Shown here: positions 34,344-42,423 of the stretch, piece by piece
How positions within the stretch are numbered: position 1 is the stretch's first letter
Layout of the letters: the number at the start of each line of letters is the position of its first letter
Assembly: GCF_900625025.1 (NCBI RefSeq)
Contig: NZ_LR130585.1
Coordinates: 25,172-89,171, forward strand
Reading direction: 5' to 3'
Origin: Lachnoclostridium sp. Marseille-P6806
GTDB lineage: Bacteria; Bacillota; Clostridia; Lachnospirales; Lachnospiraceae
Length of the DNA stretch: 64,000 bases
Notes under the pieces: model-generated
Databases searched by the model: none
What the model saw: only the letters and a program-made list of their open reading frames with translations
What the model was told of the DNA's origin: nothing
Position numbers and translations under genes: made by a program

Positions 34344-34847
34344 AGCTGTTTTCTCATTTTCGCTGCTGAAGCAGCCGCGGGCGAGGATGAAGCCCGCCTG
34401 CAGGTACCCGTGTCCCTTCGCTTTCATCATCATCAAACTTGTATTTCGGGTACATCTTTTCAGGGTCATCAGGGACCTGTTTCTCTTTATAAGAATGCCT
34501 TATGCAGCTGGTGAATGCAACAAAAAGGCATTATTTTCTAAAGAAAATCAACATTTTTGAACTTGCGAATTACTTCTTTGAGGATCGGGAGTTAATTAAT
34601 TTCCGGGAACTCAGGATGATTTAACTCCTGCATTAGAGCAGGGATTCGTTGAAATGACTATCCCGAACAAGCCGAATAGTCGGAACCGGCAATACAGAAG
34701 AAAGTGACTTGGCTGGTTATCGGCCAGGAAAAATGATTAAGATATCGGCCAAGTTAATCTGCTTTGTGACGATCGATCTGTTTGCTTTCCGTGCTTTCCT
34801 TTCTGTACTTTTGCCCCACATATATATCGAAAAACAATAAAAATATA
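34344..34847. other. AT-rich intergenic stretch without an intact gene
   Basis: On the minus strand, between about 34520 and 34370, a peptide with KEKQVPDDPEKMYPKYKF is readable without a start, possibly the tail of a lost gene; I do not recognise it. ACTTGGC (around 34707) and GCCAAGT (around 34749) are inverted repeats. Otherwise I see nothing coding. The composition matches the NUDIX gene, so it is probably part of the same acquired island. Confidence 0.4.
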
Positions 34848-34876
34848 TTGAATTACGTTTGTTCCTGTGTTATGCT
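34848..34876 (+). promoter_or_regulatory. Promoter of the DUF2975/XRE/DUF4173 operon
   Basis: TTGAAT (34848-34853) and TATGCT (34871-34876) are 17 bases apart, and TGT directly before the -10 makes it an extended -10. It lies at the edge of the AT-rich island and upstream of structured element copy C. Confidence 0.6.
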
Positions 34877-34930
34877 CCTCCTGTGAAACGGCCGACCCGG
34901 AAAACGGAATCCTGTGATTCTGTCTCTTCG

Positions 34931-35009
34931 GGCATACGGTACGCTGCGCGTCGGCGCAGCGTGCTTGCGGCATGTGCCTCGCTGGGGGCGTTTCGGAATG
35001 GTGATTTTT
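34931..35009 (+). repeat. Dispersed structured intergenic element, right-end copy C
   Basis: The block matches the right half of copy A: a GC hairpin, here CGCTGCGC-GTCG-GCGCAGCG (34942-34961), then GTGCTT, TGTGCCTCGC, TTTCGGAATGGTGATTTTT and a start codon. In the hairpin the outer C-G pair of copy A (2212/2229) is G-C here, a compensatory change. The element lies in the leader of the DUF2975 gene and supplies GGTGA before its ATG. Confidence 0.65.
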
Positions 35010-35531
35010 ATGTATGGAACTCAAGAGAAAGAGAATCGGTTTCTTGTCACAGGACGGCGGAGCATTGTTCTGACGAAGCTGTGCGTTGCTTTGCTGCTCC
35101 TTGTGTGTGCGGCAATGATGCTTGCGGGGCCGTGGATCACGCGGGCGTTCAACGAGTGGATTCGGCGCGGAGGGCGCTGTATCGTCCCGGGGAGTGCCGG
35201 AAATCCTCTCGCAACATCCTTTCCAGCCGTTCTGGTGATCGGATATCTGTGCGGGACGACGGCGATTGTCATGCTGCTTTGCATGCTCCGTTTTCTCCGG
35301 CGGCTGGAGCGGGGAGAGGTGTTCACCGAAGCGAATGTCACGGAGCTGCGCCGGATCGGCTGGTGCTGCGGGGCGGGCGCGCTTCTTGGCCTGATTCTCG
35401 GTGTATTTATCTACATTCTGTTTCTGATCGTGGCGGGAGCGGCGGGATTTATGATGCTGATTGTCCGCATTGTGAAAAATGCCTTTGAGCAGGCACTCCG
35501 GATGAAAGACGAGCTGGATTATACCGTGTAG
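34998..35531 (+). CDS. DUF2975-type integral membrane protein
   Basis: About 177 residues with four hydrophobic stretches: LCVALLLLVCAAMMLAG, FPAVLVIGYLCGTTAIVMLL, GWCCGAGALLGLILGVFIYI and FLIVAGAAGFMMLIVRIV. RFLRRLERGEVFTEANVTEL in the central loop is typical of DUF2975. The start may be ATG 34998 or ATG 35010, which has GGTGA five bases upstream; both lie in or at the edge of the repeat element. It is followed at once by a small XRE-type regulator, the usual partner of this family. Function unknown. Confidence 0.75.
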   Translation: MVIFMYGTQEKENRFLVTGRRSIVLTKLCVALLLLVCAAMMLAGPWITRAFNEWIRRGGRCIVPGSAGNPLATSFPAVLVIGYLCGTTAIVMLLCMLRFLRRLERGEVFTEANVTELRRIGWCCGAGALLGLILGVFIYILFLIVAGAAGFMMLIVRIVKNAFEQALRMKDELDYTV

Positions 35532-35540
35532 GGAATGGCG

Positions 35541-35780
35541 ATGGGAAGAATATATGTGAATCTGAACGTGATGATGGCAAAGCGCGGCATGCCGGCGGGG
35601 ACGCTGGCGGAGCGGATCGGTATTACGCCGGCCAATCTCTCGATTCTGAAAAACAATAAGGCAAAGGCGATCCGCTTCTCCACGCTGGAGGCGCTGTGCC
35701 GGGAGCTGGACTGCCAGCCGGCGGAGCTTCTGGAATACCGCCCGGGGGATGCGGGGAGAACCGAGGACGGCGAAGCCTGA
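35541..35780 (+). CDS. YozG-like Cro/C1-type helix-turn-helix regulator
   Basis: 79 residues and almost all HTH: VNLNVMMAKRGMPAGTLAER, then IGITPANLSILKNNKAKAIR as recognition region and FSTLEALCRELDCQPAELLE. The ATG at 35541 follows GGGAATGGCG; the ATG two codons upstream is an alternative. Small regulators of this type sit next to DUF2975 membrane proteins in many Firmicutes, and are thought to control their own operon. Confidence 0.88.
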   Translation: MGRIYVNLNVMMAKRGMPAGTLAERIGITPANLSILKNNKAKAIRFSTLEALCRELDCQPAELLEYRPGDAGRTEDGEA

Positions 35781-35864
35781 ATGATGGTCGGAAGAGCTGC
35801 CTGAAAGAATAGAAAAGAGTAAAAAGCAGAAGAGAAAAAACGGAAGAGAAAGGAAACGCGAGCA

Positions 35865-37463
35865 ATGGAACAGAACGTGCGGCTTCAGGCAACAGAAAAA
35901 AAACAGGCGACAGGCGCCGGGAAACAGTCTCTGGCGTTTCTCATCGGAGCCCTGTTGTCCTACCCGCTCGCCTACATTTATGTCGATGCGGTGCTGCTGT
36001 ATGAAGCGAATCACCGGTCAAGCGGTACGATGTATATTTTCTATGCGGGCTATCTGCTCTTTACGCTCCTCTTCATCGCGTCAGTCGAGCTGCTGCGGTA
36101 TTTCGGCAGTCCGAAGAGGAAAAGCACAGAGAGAGCCGGGGCGGTGCGTGTGGCTGCGGCCGGAAGAAAGACTCCGGCGGTGCTGGCAGGAGGGCTTCGT
36201 TTTGAGGGCTGGTTCTGGGCGGGGATCCTGCTTCTGCAGGCGATTGCCCTTACGGTATATAGTCCTCATGCGGGGCCGATCGGCATCTGGCAGACGCTGC
36301 TCTGGCATCTGACGGCGGTGTATTACGTGCTGCAGCGCACGGACATGCTCGCGGCAGGGCGCACCGGCTGTCTGATCGGTTTGGATCTGCTGACGGGTTT
36401 TTTGGCGATTCCCTGCTTGAATGTGATGCTTCGGCTGATGTCGGTGATCCGGGGGATCGTTTCCCTGAAAGGCCCGAAAAAGCACCGCTTCTCATGGGTG
36501 GTTCTGGTAAGCGTGCTGGCGGCAGCGGTGGTGGTCATGATCGCGTGGACGCAGCTTTCGGCGGCGGACGATAACTTCGCAAGGCTCGGCAGCAGGCTGT
36601 CGGGATGGATCGAAGATGTTCTGGAGAGCTTTTCGGACGAATTTGTGCTGAAATTTATTCTCTCCGTTCCGGTGGGCTGCTTTCTCTTTGCGCTGACCGG
36701 CGGCGCGGTGCGCCGGGAGCGGGCGCTGATGACATCGGAGGAATTTGCGAGAGAGACGGCCGGCTTCCGCCGCGTCCCGGCGGTGAGCGCCGTGATCGTC
36801 ATAGGTGCGCTGACGACGGTGTACGCTCTGTTCTTCGGGCTTCAGGCCATGGAATTTGTTTCCGCGCTCGGCGGCAGTGCGGCAGGGACCGTGATTTCCG
36901 CGCCGACCGCGTCGCACTTTGCGGTGCAGGGCTTCTGGGAGCTCTTCCGCATCCTCTTTCTCAATATGCTGGTGCTCGGCGCGTTTTCTTTCCTGATGGA
37001 TACAAAGAACGGGAGAGAAAGGAATCCGCTCCGGCGGGGAGCTCTTCGGGTCCTGACCTCGGTGTTCGCGGCTTCCGGCGCGGCGTTCGCGGTGCTGGAT
37101 CTGGTCAAGCTCGGCGTCTACATCCACCGGTACGGATATACGCCGAAGCGCGTGCTGGCGGGATGGTTTCTGTGTATGCTGTTTCTCTGCGCCGTCATCT
37201 TCGTCCTGCGCATCTTCATCAGCTTCCGGGCGGTTCCGCTGGCGGTGTTCCTCATGGCGGCCGGCTTCACGCTGTTTTCGCTGCTGCCGCTTGAGAGCAT
37301 GATCACCGGCGCAAATATCGCCCGCTATGAAGCGGGCGTGGATCGGGGCGTTGACATCGACGTGCTGCGGGAATGCAGATATCCGGACTGGGAAAAATAT
37401 CGGGATATGGATACGGCCGGGGACCCGTATGACGACTCGTACGATTCGTATGAGGATTACTGA
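35865..37463 (+). CDS. Polytopic membrane protein, DUF4173/DUF4153-like
   Basis: 532 residues with about ten membrane segments, beginning SLAFLIGALLSYPLAYIYV. A run of paired hydrophobic helices continues to GFTLFSLLPLESMITGANIA, followed by ARYEAG and a hydrophilic acidic tail rich in Asp and Tyr. The layout is that of the DUF4173/DUF4153 proteins that travel with DUF2975 and XRE genes. It starts 84 bases after the XRE gene and ends overlapping the convergent MATE gene by seven bases. Function unknown. Confidence 0.7.
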   Translation: MEQNVRLQATEKKQATGAGKQSLAFLIGALLSYPLAYIYVDAVLLYEANHRSSGTMYIFYAGYLLFTLLFIASVELLRYFGSPKRKSTERAGAVRVAAAGRKTPAVLAGGLRFEGWFWAGILLLQAIALTVYSPHAGPIGIWQTLLWHLTAVYYVLQRTDMLAAGRTGCLIGLDLLTGFLAIPCLNVMLRLMSVIRGIVSLKGPKKHRFSWVVLVSVLAAAVVVMIAWTQLSAADDNFARLGSRLSGWIEDVLESFSDEFVLKFILSVPVGCFLFALTGGAVRRERALMTSEEFARETAGFRRVPAVSAVIVIGALTTVYALFFGLQAMEFVSALGGSAAGTVISAPTASHFAVQGFWELFRILFLNMLVLGAFSFLMDTKNGRERNPLRRGALRVLTSVFAASGAAFAVLDLVKLGVYIHRYGYTPKRVLAGWFLCMLFLCAVIFVLRIFISFRAVPLAVFLMAAGFTLFSLLPLESMITGANIARYEAGVDRGVDIDVLRECRYPDWEKYRDMDTAGDPYDDSYDSYEDY

Positions 37464-38839
37464 TGAGCGGGAGCTTCCCCGGTGCGTTCAGAGCTGGAGC
37501 GGAACATGGCTTCAATCTTCCTCATCCGGGAGCGGTAAGCGAAAAACAGGAAAACCGCGGCGGCGACCCATGCGGCGGGACTGGCAAAGCATACGCCGAG
37601 AAAGCTGCGGCTGCGCCCCGCGGCAAAGGCGACGGCGCCCCGGGCGACAAGCTCGATGACGCCCGCCATCAGCGGCATGAAGCTGTACCCCATACCCTGC
37701 AGCGCGTTGCGGTAGATGAAGATGGCGGCCAGCGGGATCAGAAAGAAGCTGCAGCAGCGCAGATAGACGGAGACCATCGGGAGAATGGTTTCAATATCCT
37801 CGGAGATAAAGAGGTAGGTGAGATATTTTCCGAAGCCGAGCAGAGAGATGCCGGAGACTGCCGCGCAGAGAAAGCCCTGCCGGTCCGCGGCGAGAACGCC
37901 CGCTTTCACGCGGTCCGGTTTTCCCGCGCCGGCGTTCTGCGAGCAGTAGCTTGCCATGGTGACGCCGAGGCCGATGAAGAGCTGATCGAGAAGCTGTTCG
38001 ATTTTTCCCCCCGCGGTGTAGGCGGCGACAGCCGTGGAGCCGAGCAGATTCAGAGAGCTCTGGAGCATCATGGCGCCGATGGCGGTGATGGAAAACTGGA
38101 GAGCCATCGGGATGCCGAGAGAAAGCTGTGCCTTTATCAGGTCATGATCGGGGAGGAAGTCCGTGCGGGACAGGCGGAGGATCGGCATTTTTATGAGGAT
38201 GAATATCAGCGAGCAGAGGCCCGCGACGCCCTGTGATATGACGGTCGCCCATGCCGCGCCGGCCACTCCCATGCCAAACGGAATGATGAACAGCAGGTCC
38301 AGAACGATGTTGAGGCCGGCCGAAACCACGAGAAAGATCAGCGGATCGCGGCTGTCCCCGAGAGTCCGCATCATGGTGGAGAGCATGGTATAAAGAGTCT
38401 GTGCGAACAGTCCGGCGCAGATGATGACGACGTATTCATAGGTCATGTCAAAGATATCGGGCGGCGTGTTCATGACGGTGAGGAGCCGGCGCATCCCGAG
38501 CAGGGACAAAACCGTGATGATCAGCGCGAAAAGGAGCGACAGCGAGAGGGCGTTTCCGGCGGCCTTTTTCATCCCGCGGATATCTCCGGCGCCGAAGCGT
38601 TGCCCCATCGGAACCGTGAAACCCGCGCAGAGGCCCCATGTAAAGCCGAGGATGAGAAACGTGATCGTGCCGGTTGCGCCGACGGCGGCGAGCGCCCTGG
38701 TGCCGACGAACTGGCCGACGATCACCGTGTCTGTCATGGCGTAGAACTGCTGAAAAATATTTCCCAGAATCACCGGGACGGAAAAGCTGAAAACAATTTT
38801 CGCCGGATCACCGACGGTCATATCTCTCTGTGCTGCCAT
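37457..38839 (-). CDS. MATE-family efflux transporter
   Basis: 460 residues, twelve predicted membrane segments. The N-terminal signature is FSVPVILGNIFQQFYAMTDT then VIVGQFVGTRALAAVGATG, and the duplicated second half starts near SLGIPMALQFSITAIGAMML. It would export cationic drugs or metabolites using a sodium or proton gradient. AAAGGA precedes the ATG at 38839. It is convergent with the DUF4173 gene and divergent from csoR. Ligand unknown. Confidence 0.95.
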   Translation of the reverse strand: MAAQRDMTVGDPAKIVFSFSVPVILGNIFQQFYAMTDTVIVGQFVGTRALAAVGATGTITFLILGFTWGLCAGFTVPMGQRFGAGDIRGMKKAAGNALSLSLLFALIITVLSLLGMRRLLTVMNTPPDIFDMTYEYVVIICAGLFAQTLYTMLSTMMRTLGDSRDPLIFLVVSAGLNIVLDLLFIIPFGMGVAGAAWATVISQGVAGLCSLIFILIKMPILRLSRTDFLPDHDLIKAQLSLGIPMALQFSITAIGAMMLQSSLNLLGSTAVAAYTAGGKIEQLLDQLFIGLGVTMASYCSQNAGAGKPDRVKAGVLAADRQGFLCAAVSGISLLGFGKYLTYLFISEDIETILPMVSVYLRCCSFFLIPLAAIFIYRNALQGMGYSFMPLMAGVIELVARGAVAFAAGRSRSFLGVCFASPAAWVAAAVFLFFAYRSRMRKIEAMFRSSSERTGEAPAHQ

Positions 38840-39041
38840 ACAAAAGCTGTCCTTTCAAAAAATCCTGTCTTCTACTCTAGCTCACCAAAACGCTTTCGCA
38901 TAGAATATTTTCAAAAAAATATTGTTTATTTCTGCGGGCAATGAGCCAAGTGGGCATGCTTGCATGTCCATTTGACTCCTGCAAGTAATGCACCGGGCGA
39001 ATATGCGGGCGGCATTCGCCGGTGAATGCCGCGGGAGAGGA

Positions 39042-39102
39042 TTGACACATACCCCCTATGGGTATATCATGAGCATGGCGGCATGATACCCATAGGGGGT
39101 AT
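39042..39102 (+). promoter_or_regulatory. csoR-copA promoter with two CsoR operators
   Basis: TTGACA (39042-39047) and TATCAT (39065-39070) are 17 bases apart. The spacer is filled by operator ATACCCCCTATGGGTAT (39049-39065), and its exact reverse complement ATACCCATAGGGGGTAT lies at 39086-39102. Both have the TACCC-GGGTA core of Gram-positive CsoR sites. Upstream, GCGGCATTC/GAATGCCGC (39009-39017/39024-39032) forms a 9-base hairpin. Confidence 0.85.
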
Positions 39103-39138
39103 TTGACAAGACGGGACGCCGCCGTCTGCGGAGGCCGC

Positions 39139-39432
39139 ATGAACGAGGAAATTCATTATAAGCATATGCCGCGGGATGAGGAACAGATCCGGGCGCTGAA
39201 GAATCGTCTGAGCCGTATGGCCGGGCAGCTGAACGGGATCGGCCGGATGCTGGACGACAACCGCTACTGCGGCGATATTCTGACGCAGGTCGCGGCGGTG
39301 GAGAGCGCGCTTCAAAGCTTCGGATATCTGATTTTGCAGAATCATCTGGAAACCTGCGTGGCCGAGGAGGCGGCGCGGGGCAATACGGAGATCATGAAAG
39401 AGACGGTGGAGCTGATCCGCAAGCTGAAATAG
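39139..39432 (+). CDS. csoR: Copper-sensing repressor CsoR
   Basis: 97 residues, all-helical family. The copper ligands are Cys44, His69 and Cys73, with the 25- and 4-residue spacing of characterised CsoR proteins; RLSRMAGQLNGIGRMLDDNR is the conserved DNA-binding face. The ATG at 39139 follows GCGGAGGCC. In the absence of Cu(I) it should bind the two operators just upstream; Cu(I) would release it and turn on copA. The gap to copA is 84 bases with no terminator. Confidence 0.93.
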   Translation: MNEEIHYKHMPRDEEQIRALKNRLSRMAGQLNGIGRMLDDNRYCGDILTQVAAVESALQSFGYLILQNHLETCVAEEAARGNTEIMKETVELIRKLK

Positions 39433-39516
39433 AGTAACGCTTCCGCTGCGAATGAGATACGGAACAGCAGCAAAGCATGTCGGAAAAACTTTGCAGACGA
39501 AGAAAGGACGGACAGA

Positions 39517-42216
39517 GTGACGGAAAGAAAATTCAGCATCACGGGAATGTCCTGCGCTGCCTGCAGCGCCCGGGTGGACAGGGCGGTGCGCGGTGTTCCC
39601 GGCGTGGAGGAGGTACAGGTGAATCTCCTGACCAATTCCATGCTTGTGAGTCTTGACGATTCCGCTTCGGAAGCGGAAATCTGCGGGGCGGTCGAAAAGG
39701 CGGGGTACGGAGCGCGCCCGATGGGCGCGGGAGAAGGCTCCGGCACGGCGGTCCGTAGCTCCATTTCCTCTGACGCGGCTTCGTTCCGCGCGGCCTCGCA
39801 GGAGGCCAGAGAGGCGCTGGAGGATCATGAGACGCCGGAGATGAAGCGGCGGCTTTCGGCTTCGCTGGCGCTGCTCCTTCCCCTGTTATATATTTCCATG
39901 GGGCATGTGATGTGGAGGTGGCCCGTGCCGCCGCTCCTTTACGGGAATCCGCTGGCGATCGCCCTCGCGGAGCTGCTCCTTGCGGGGCTTGTCATGATCG
40001 TGAACCGGAAGTTTTTTGTAAACGGCTTCCGGGGGGCGGTTCACGGCGGCGCCAATATGGATACGCTGGTCGCGATGGGGAGCGGCGCCGGTTTTCTGTA
40101 CAGCACTGCGCTGTTTTTCCGGATGACGGCGCCGGCGATGGCAGGAAAGGCGGAGGCGGTGCATGCGCTGTTCCGCTCGGGACTGTATTTTGAATCCTCT
40201 GCGATGATTCTCACGCTCATCACGGTGGGAAAGCTGCTTGAAGCACGGAGCAAGGGACGCACCACGGACGCCATCCGGGGGCTCATGGATATGACGCCGA
40301 AAGAGGCGCATGTTCTCCGGGACGGGGAGCTGGTCACCATTCCGGCGGCGGAGATCATGGCGGGCGATGTTTTTGTCGTCCGTCCCGGCGAGAGCTTCCC
40401 AGCGGACGGGAGAGTGCTGGAGGGCGAAAGCGCCGTCAACGAGGCGGCGCTGACCGGCGAGAGTCTCCCGGTGGATAAGGCGGCGGGGGATTCCGTGTCG
40501 GCGGCAACGATCAATCAGAACGGCGCGCTTACCTGCGAGGCCGTGCGGGTGGGTGCGGACACCACGCTGCAGAAAATTATCGAAATGGTGTCGAACGCCG
40601 CGGCGACCAAGGCCCCGATCGCCAAGATCGCGGACCGGGTGTCGGGTGTTTTTGTCCCCGCCGTGATGCTGATTGCGTTGGCGGATTTCCTGATCTGGAT
40701 GGCAATGCGGGGCGATATCGGCTTTGCTCTCGGCCGGGCGATCTCGATTCTTGTCATAAGCTGCCCCTGCGCGCTGGGACTTGCGACGCCGGTGGCGATC
40801 ATGGTGGGGACCGGGCTGGGGGCGCGGAACGGCATACTGTTCAAGACCGCGGCGTCCCTTGAGGCGACGGGGAGAGTCCGCTATATCGTCTTTGATAAAA
40901 CCGGCACGCTGACGGAGGGACGTCCCCGGGTGACGGATATCGTCCCCTCGCTGGGCGTCGCGGAGAGCGATCTGCTTGCGGCTGCGGCAGCGCTCGAGGC
41001 AAAGAGCGAGCATCCCCTTGCGGCGGCGATCCGCGAGCGTGCGGAGGAGGACGGAATCGTTCCTGCGGAGCTTTCGGGCTTCCGGGCGCTCCCGGGGCAC
41101 GGCGTCTGCGGCCTGCTTCCGGCGGCCGGCGCCGGCATATCGGGCGCGGAAAACGCGGGCGCTTCGGAGGCGGTCGGGGGAAATCCGGCCCTCCTCAGGG
41201 AGCGCGGGATCGTCTTGGACGACAGGCTCCTGAAAAAAGGCGAGGCGCTTTCCGGAGAGGGAAAGACACCGCTTTATTTTGCCTCCGGAGGAAGACTTCT
41301 CGGCATCATTGCCGTCGCGGATGTCATCCGCGGGGACAGCAGGGAGGCAATACGGGAGCTTAAGGAGATGGGGGTGCAGCCGATCATGCTGACCGGCGAT
41401 AATGCCCGGACAGCCCGTGCGATCGGGAAGCAGCTCGGTCTGGAGGCTATTGTTTCCGACGTGCTCCCGGACGGCAAGGAGGCGGTGATCCGGCAGATTC
41501 AGGAGTATGGGAGCACCGCGATGGTGGGGGATGGAATCAACGATTCCCCGGCGCTGACGCGGGCGGACATCGGTATGGCGATCGGCGCGGGCGCGGATAT
41601 CGCCATCGACGCCGCAGACGTGGTGCTGATGAAATCGACAGCGGCGGATGCGGCCGGCGCAATCCGGCTCTCGCGGCAGGTGATACGCAATATCCGCGAG
41701 AATCTGTTCTGGGCGTTTTTTTATAACGCGATCTGCATTCCGGTCGCGGCCGGCGCGCTGATTCCCCGCTTCGGAATCACCCTGAATCCGATGCTTGGGG
41801 CGGCGGCCATGAGCCTCTCGAGCTTCTGCGTCGTCACCAATGCGCTGCGGCTCAATCTGTTTAAGCTCCATGGCGGGCGGAGGGGTGCGGCTTCTTCGGC
41901 TCTCCCGGAGATTCCGGCGTTTCTGCGGGAGACAGCCGGGGAAAATACCGACACAAAAGAAGAGAAAAAAGAGACTAAAGAAGAGATCGAAAAGGAGGAA
42001 GTACAGATGCAGAAAGAAATAAAGGTCGGCGGGATGATGTGCCAGCACTGCGTGGCGCATGTAAAGGAGGCGCTTGAGAAGCTGGAGGGCGTTTCCTCCG
42101 CGGCGGTGAGCCTCGAGAACGGCGCGGCGGTCGTCACGCTGGAACGGGACGTTCCGGCGGAGCTTCTGCGGCAGGCCGTCACAGAGGCAGGCTATAAAGC
42201 GGGCGATGTGAAATAA
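39517..42216 (+). CDS. copA: Cu(I)-exporting P-type ATPase CopA with C-terminal CopZ domain
   Basis: 899 residues, GTG start after AAAGGA. In order: N-terminal metal-binding domain with GMSCAAC (Cys13, Cys16); membrane segments; phosphatase motif TGES; CPC motif Cys416-Pro-Cys418 in SCPCALGLATP; phosphorylation site Asp460 in DKTGTLTEG; and GDGINDSPAL. After the last membrane helices a charged linker (about 806-830, many Glu and Lys) leads to a second metal-binding domain, residues 831-899, with GGMMCQHC. That domain is a complete CopZ chaperone and has its own ribosome binding site, see 42007-42216. The fusion at the C-terminus is unusual; most CopA proteins carry such domains only at the N-terminus. 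Confidence 0.95.
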   Translation: MTERKFSITGMSCAACSARVDRAVRGVPGVEEVQVNLLTNSMLVSLDDSASEAEICGAVEKAGYGARPMGAGEGSGTAVRSSISSDAASFRAASQEAREALEDHETPEMKRRLSASLALLLPLLYISMGHVMWRWPVPPLLYGNPLAIALAELLLAGLVMIVNRKFFVNGFRGAVHGGANMDTLVAMGSGAGFLYSTALFFRMTAPAMAGKAEAVHALFRSGLYFESSAMILTLITVGKLLEARSKGRTTDAIRGLMDMTPKEAHVLRDGELVTIPAAEIMAGDVFVVRPGESFPADGRVLEGESAVNEAALTGESLPVDKAAGDSVSAATINQNGALTCEAVRVGADTTLQKIIEMVSNAAATKAPIAKIADRVSGVFVPAVMLIALADFLIWMAMRGDIGFALGRAISILVISCPCALGLATPVAIMVGTGLGARNGILFKTAASLEATGRVRYIVFDKTGTLTEGRPRVTDIVPSLGVAESDLLAAAAALEAKSEHPLAAAIRERAEEDGIVPAELSGFRALPGHGVCGLLPAAGAGISGAENAGASEAVGGNPALLRERGIVLDDRLLKKGEALSGEGKTPLYFASGGRLLGIIAVADVIRGDSREAIRELKEMGVQPIMLTGDNARTARAIGKQLGLEAIVSDVLPDGKEAVIRQIQEYGSTAMVGDGINDSPALTRADIGMAIGAGADIAIDAADVVLMKSTAADAAGAIRLSRQVIRNIRENLFWAFFYNAICIPVAAGALIPRFGITLNPMLGAAAMSLSSFCVVTNALRLNLFKLHGGRRGAASSALPEIPAFLRETAGENTDTKEEKKETKEEIEKEEVQMQKEIKVGGMMCQHCVAHVKEALEKLEGVSSAAVSLENGAAVVTLERDVPAELLRQAVTEAGYKAGDVK
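42007..42216 (+). CDS. copZ: Copper chaperone CopZ, internal in-frame start within copA
   Basis: AAAGGAGG at 41991-41998, eight bases before an in-frame ATG at 42007, is one of the best ribosome binding sites in the window, yet it lies inside copA. Initiation there would give a free 69-residue protein: MQKEIKVGGMMCQHC, with Cys12 and Cys15, then VKEALEKLEGVSSAAVSLEN and the C-terminal AGYKAG strand. This is the normal size of CopZ. So the locus probably makes both a fused and a free chaperone. Alternatively a stop codon between once-separate genes was lost. The nucleotide facts are seen directly; use of the internal start is inferred. Confidence 0.7.
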   Translation: MQKEIKVGGMMCQHCVAHVKEALEKLEGVSSAAVSLENGAAVVTLERDVPAELLRQAVTEAGYKAGDVK

Positions 42217-42279
42217 GAGCGATACGGGATAAGGGTATTATGTAATGCGGGGGCGGCGGAAACGCCGTGAAAAATTATG

Positions 42280-42317
42280 ACCGGAGGCGGCGGAAATTCT
42301 GCACGTCTCCGGTTTTT
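42280..42317 (+). terminator. Terminator after copA
   Basis: ACCGGAG (42280-42286) pairs with CTCCGGT (42307-42313), followed by a T-run to 42317. A second hairpin with a GAAA loop, CGGCG/CGCCG, lies just upstream. Confidence 0.7.
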
Positions 42318-42423
42318 CTGTTAAAATGGAACGGAAACCTAGTCATTCGGCAGCCACATTCACAGCCGCTTTGCGGCTTGCTCATGCGGGGAGGAAACGA
42401 ATATCAAAGGGATAATCGATACG

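Noticed and set aside
34700..34760. ACTTGGC/GCCAAGT inverted repeat as an insertion sequence end
   Set aside because: Only seven bases, no target duplication seen, and no transposase frame between any such ends.
34737..36014. Minus-strand open frame of 425 codons opposite the DUF2975 and XRE genes
   Set aside because: The plus-strand genes have clear motifs and ribosome binding sites; the reverse peptide has neither.
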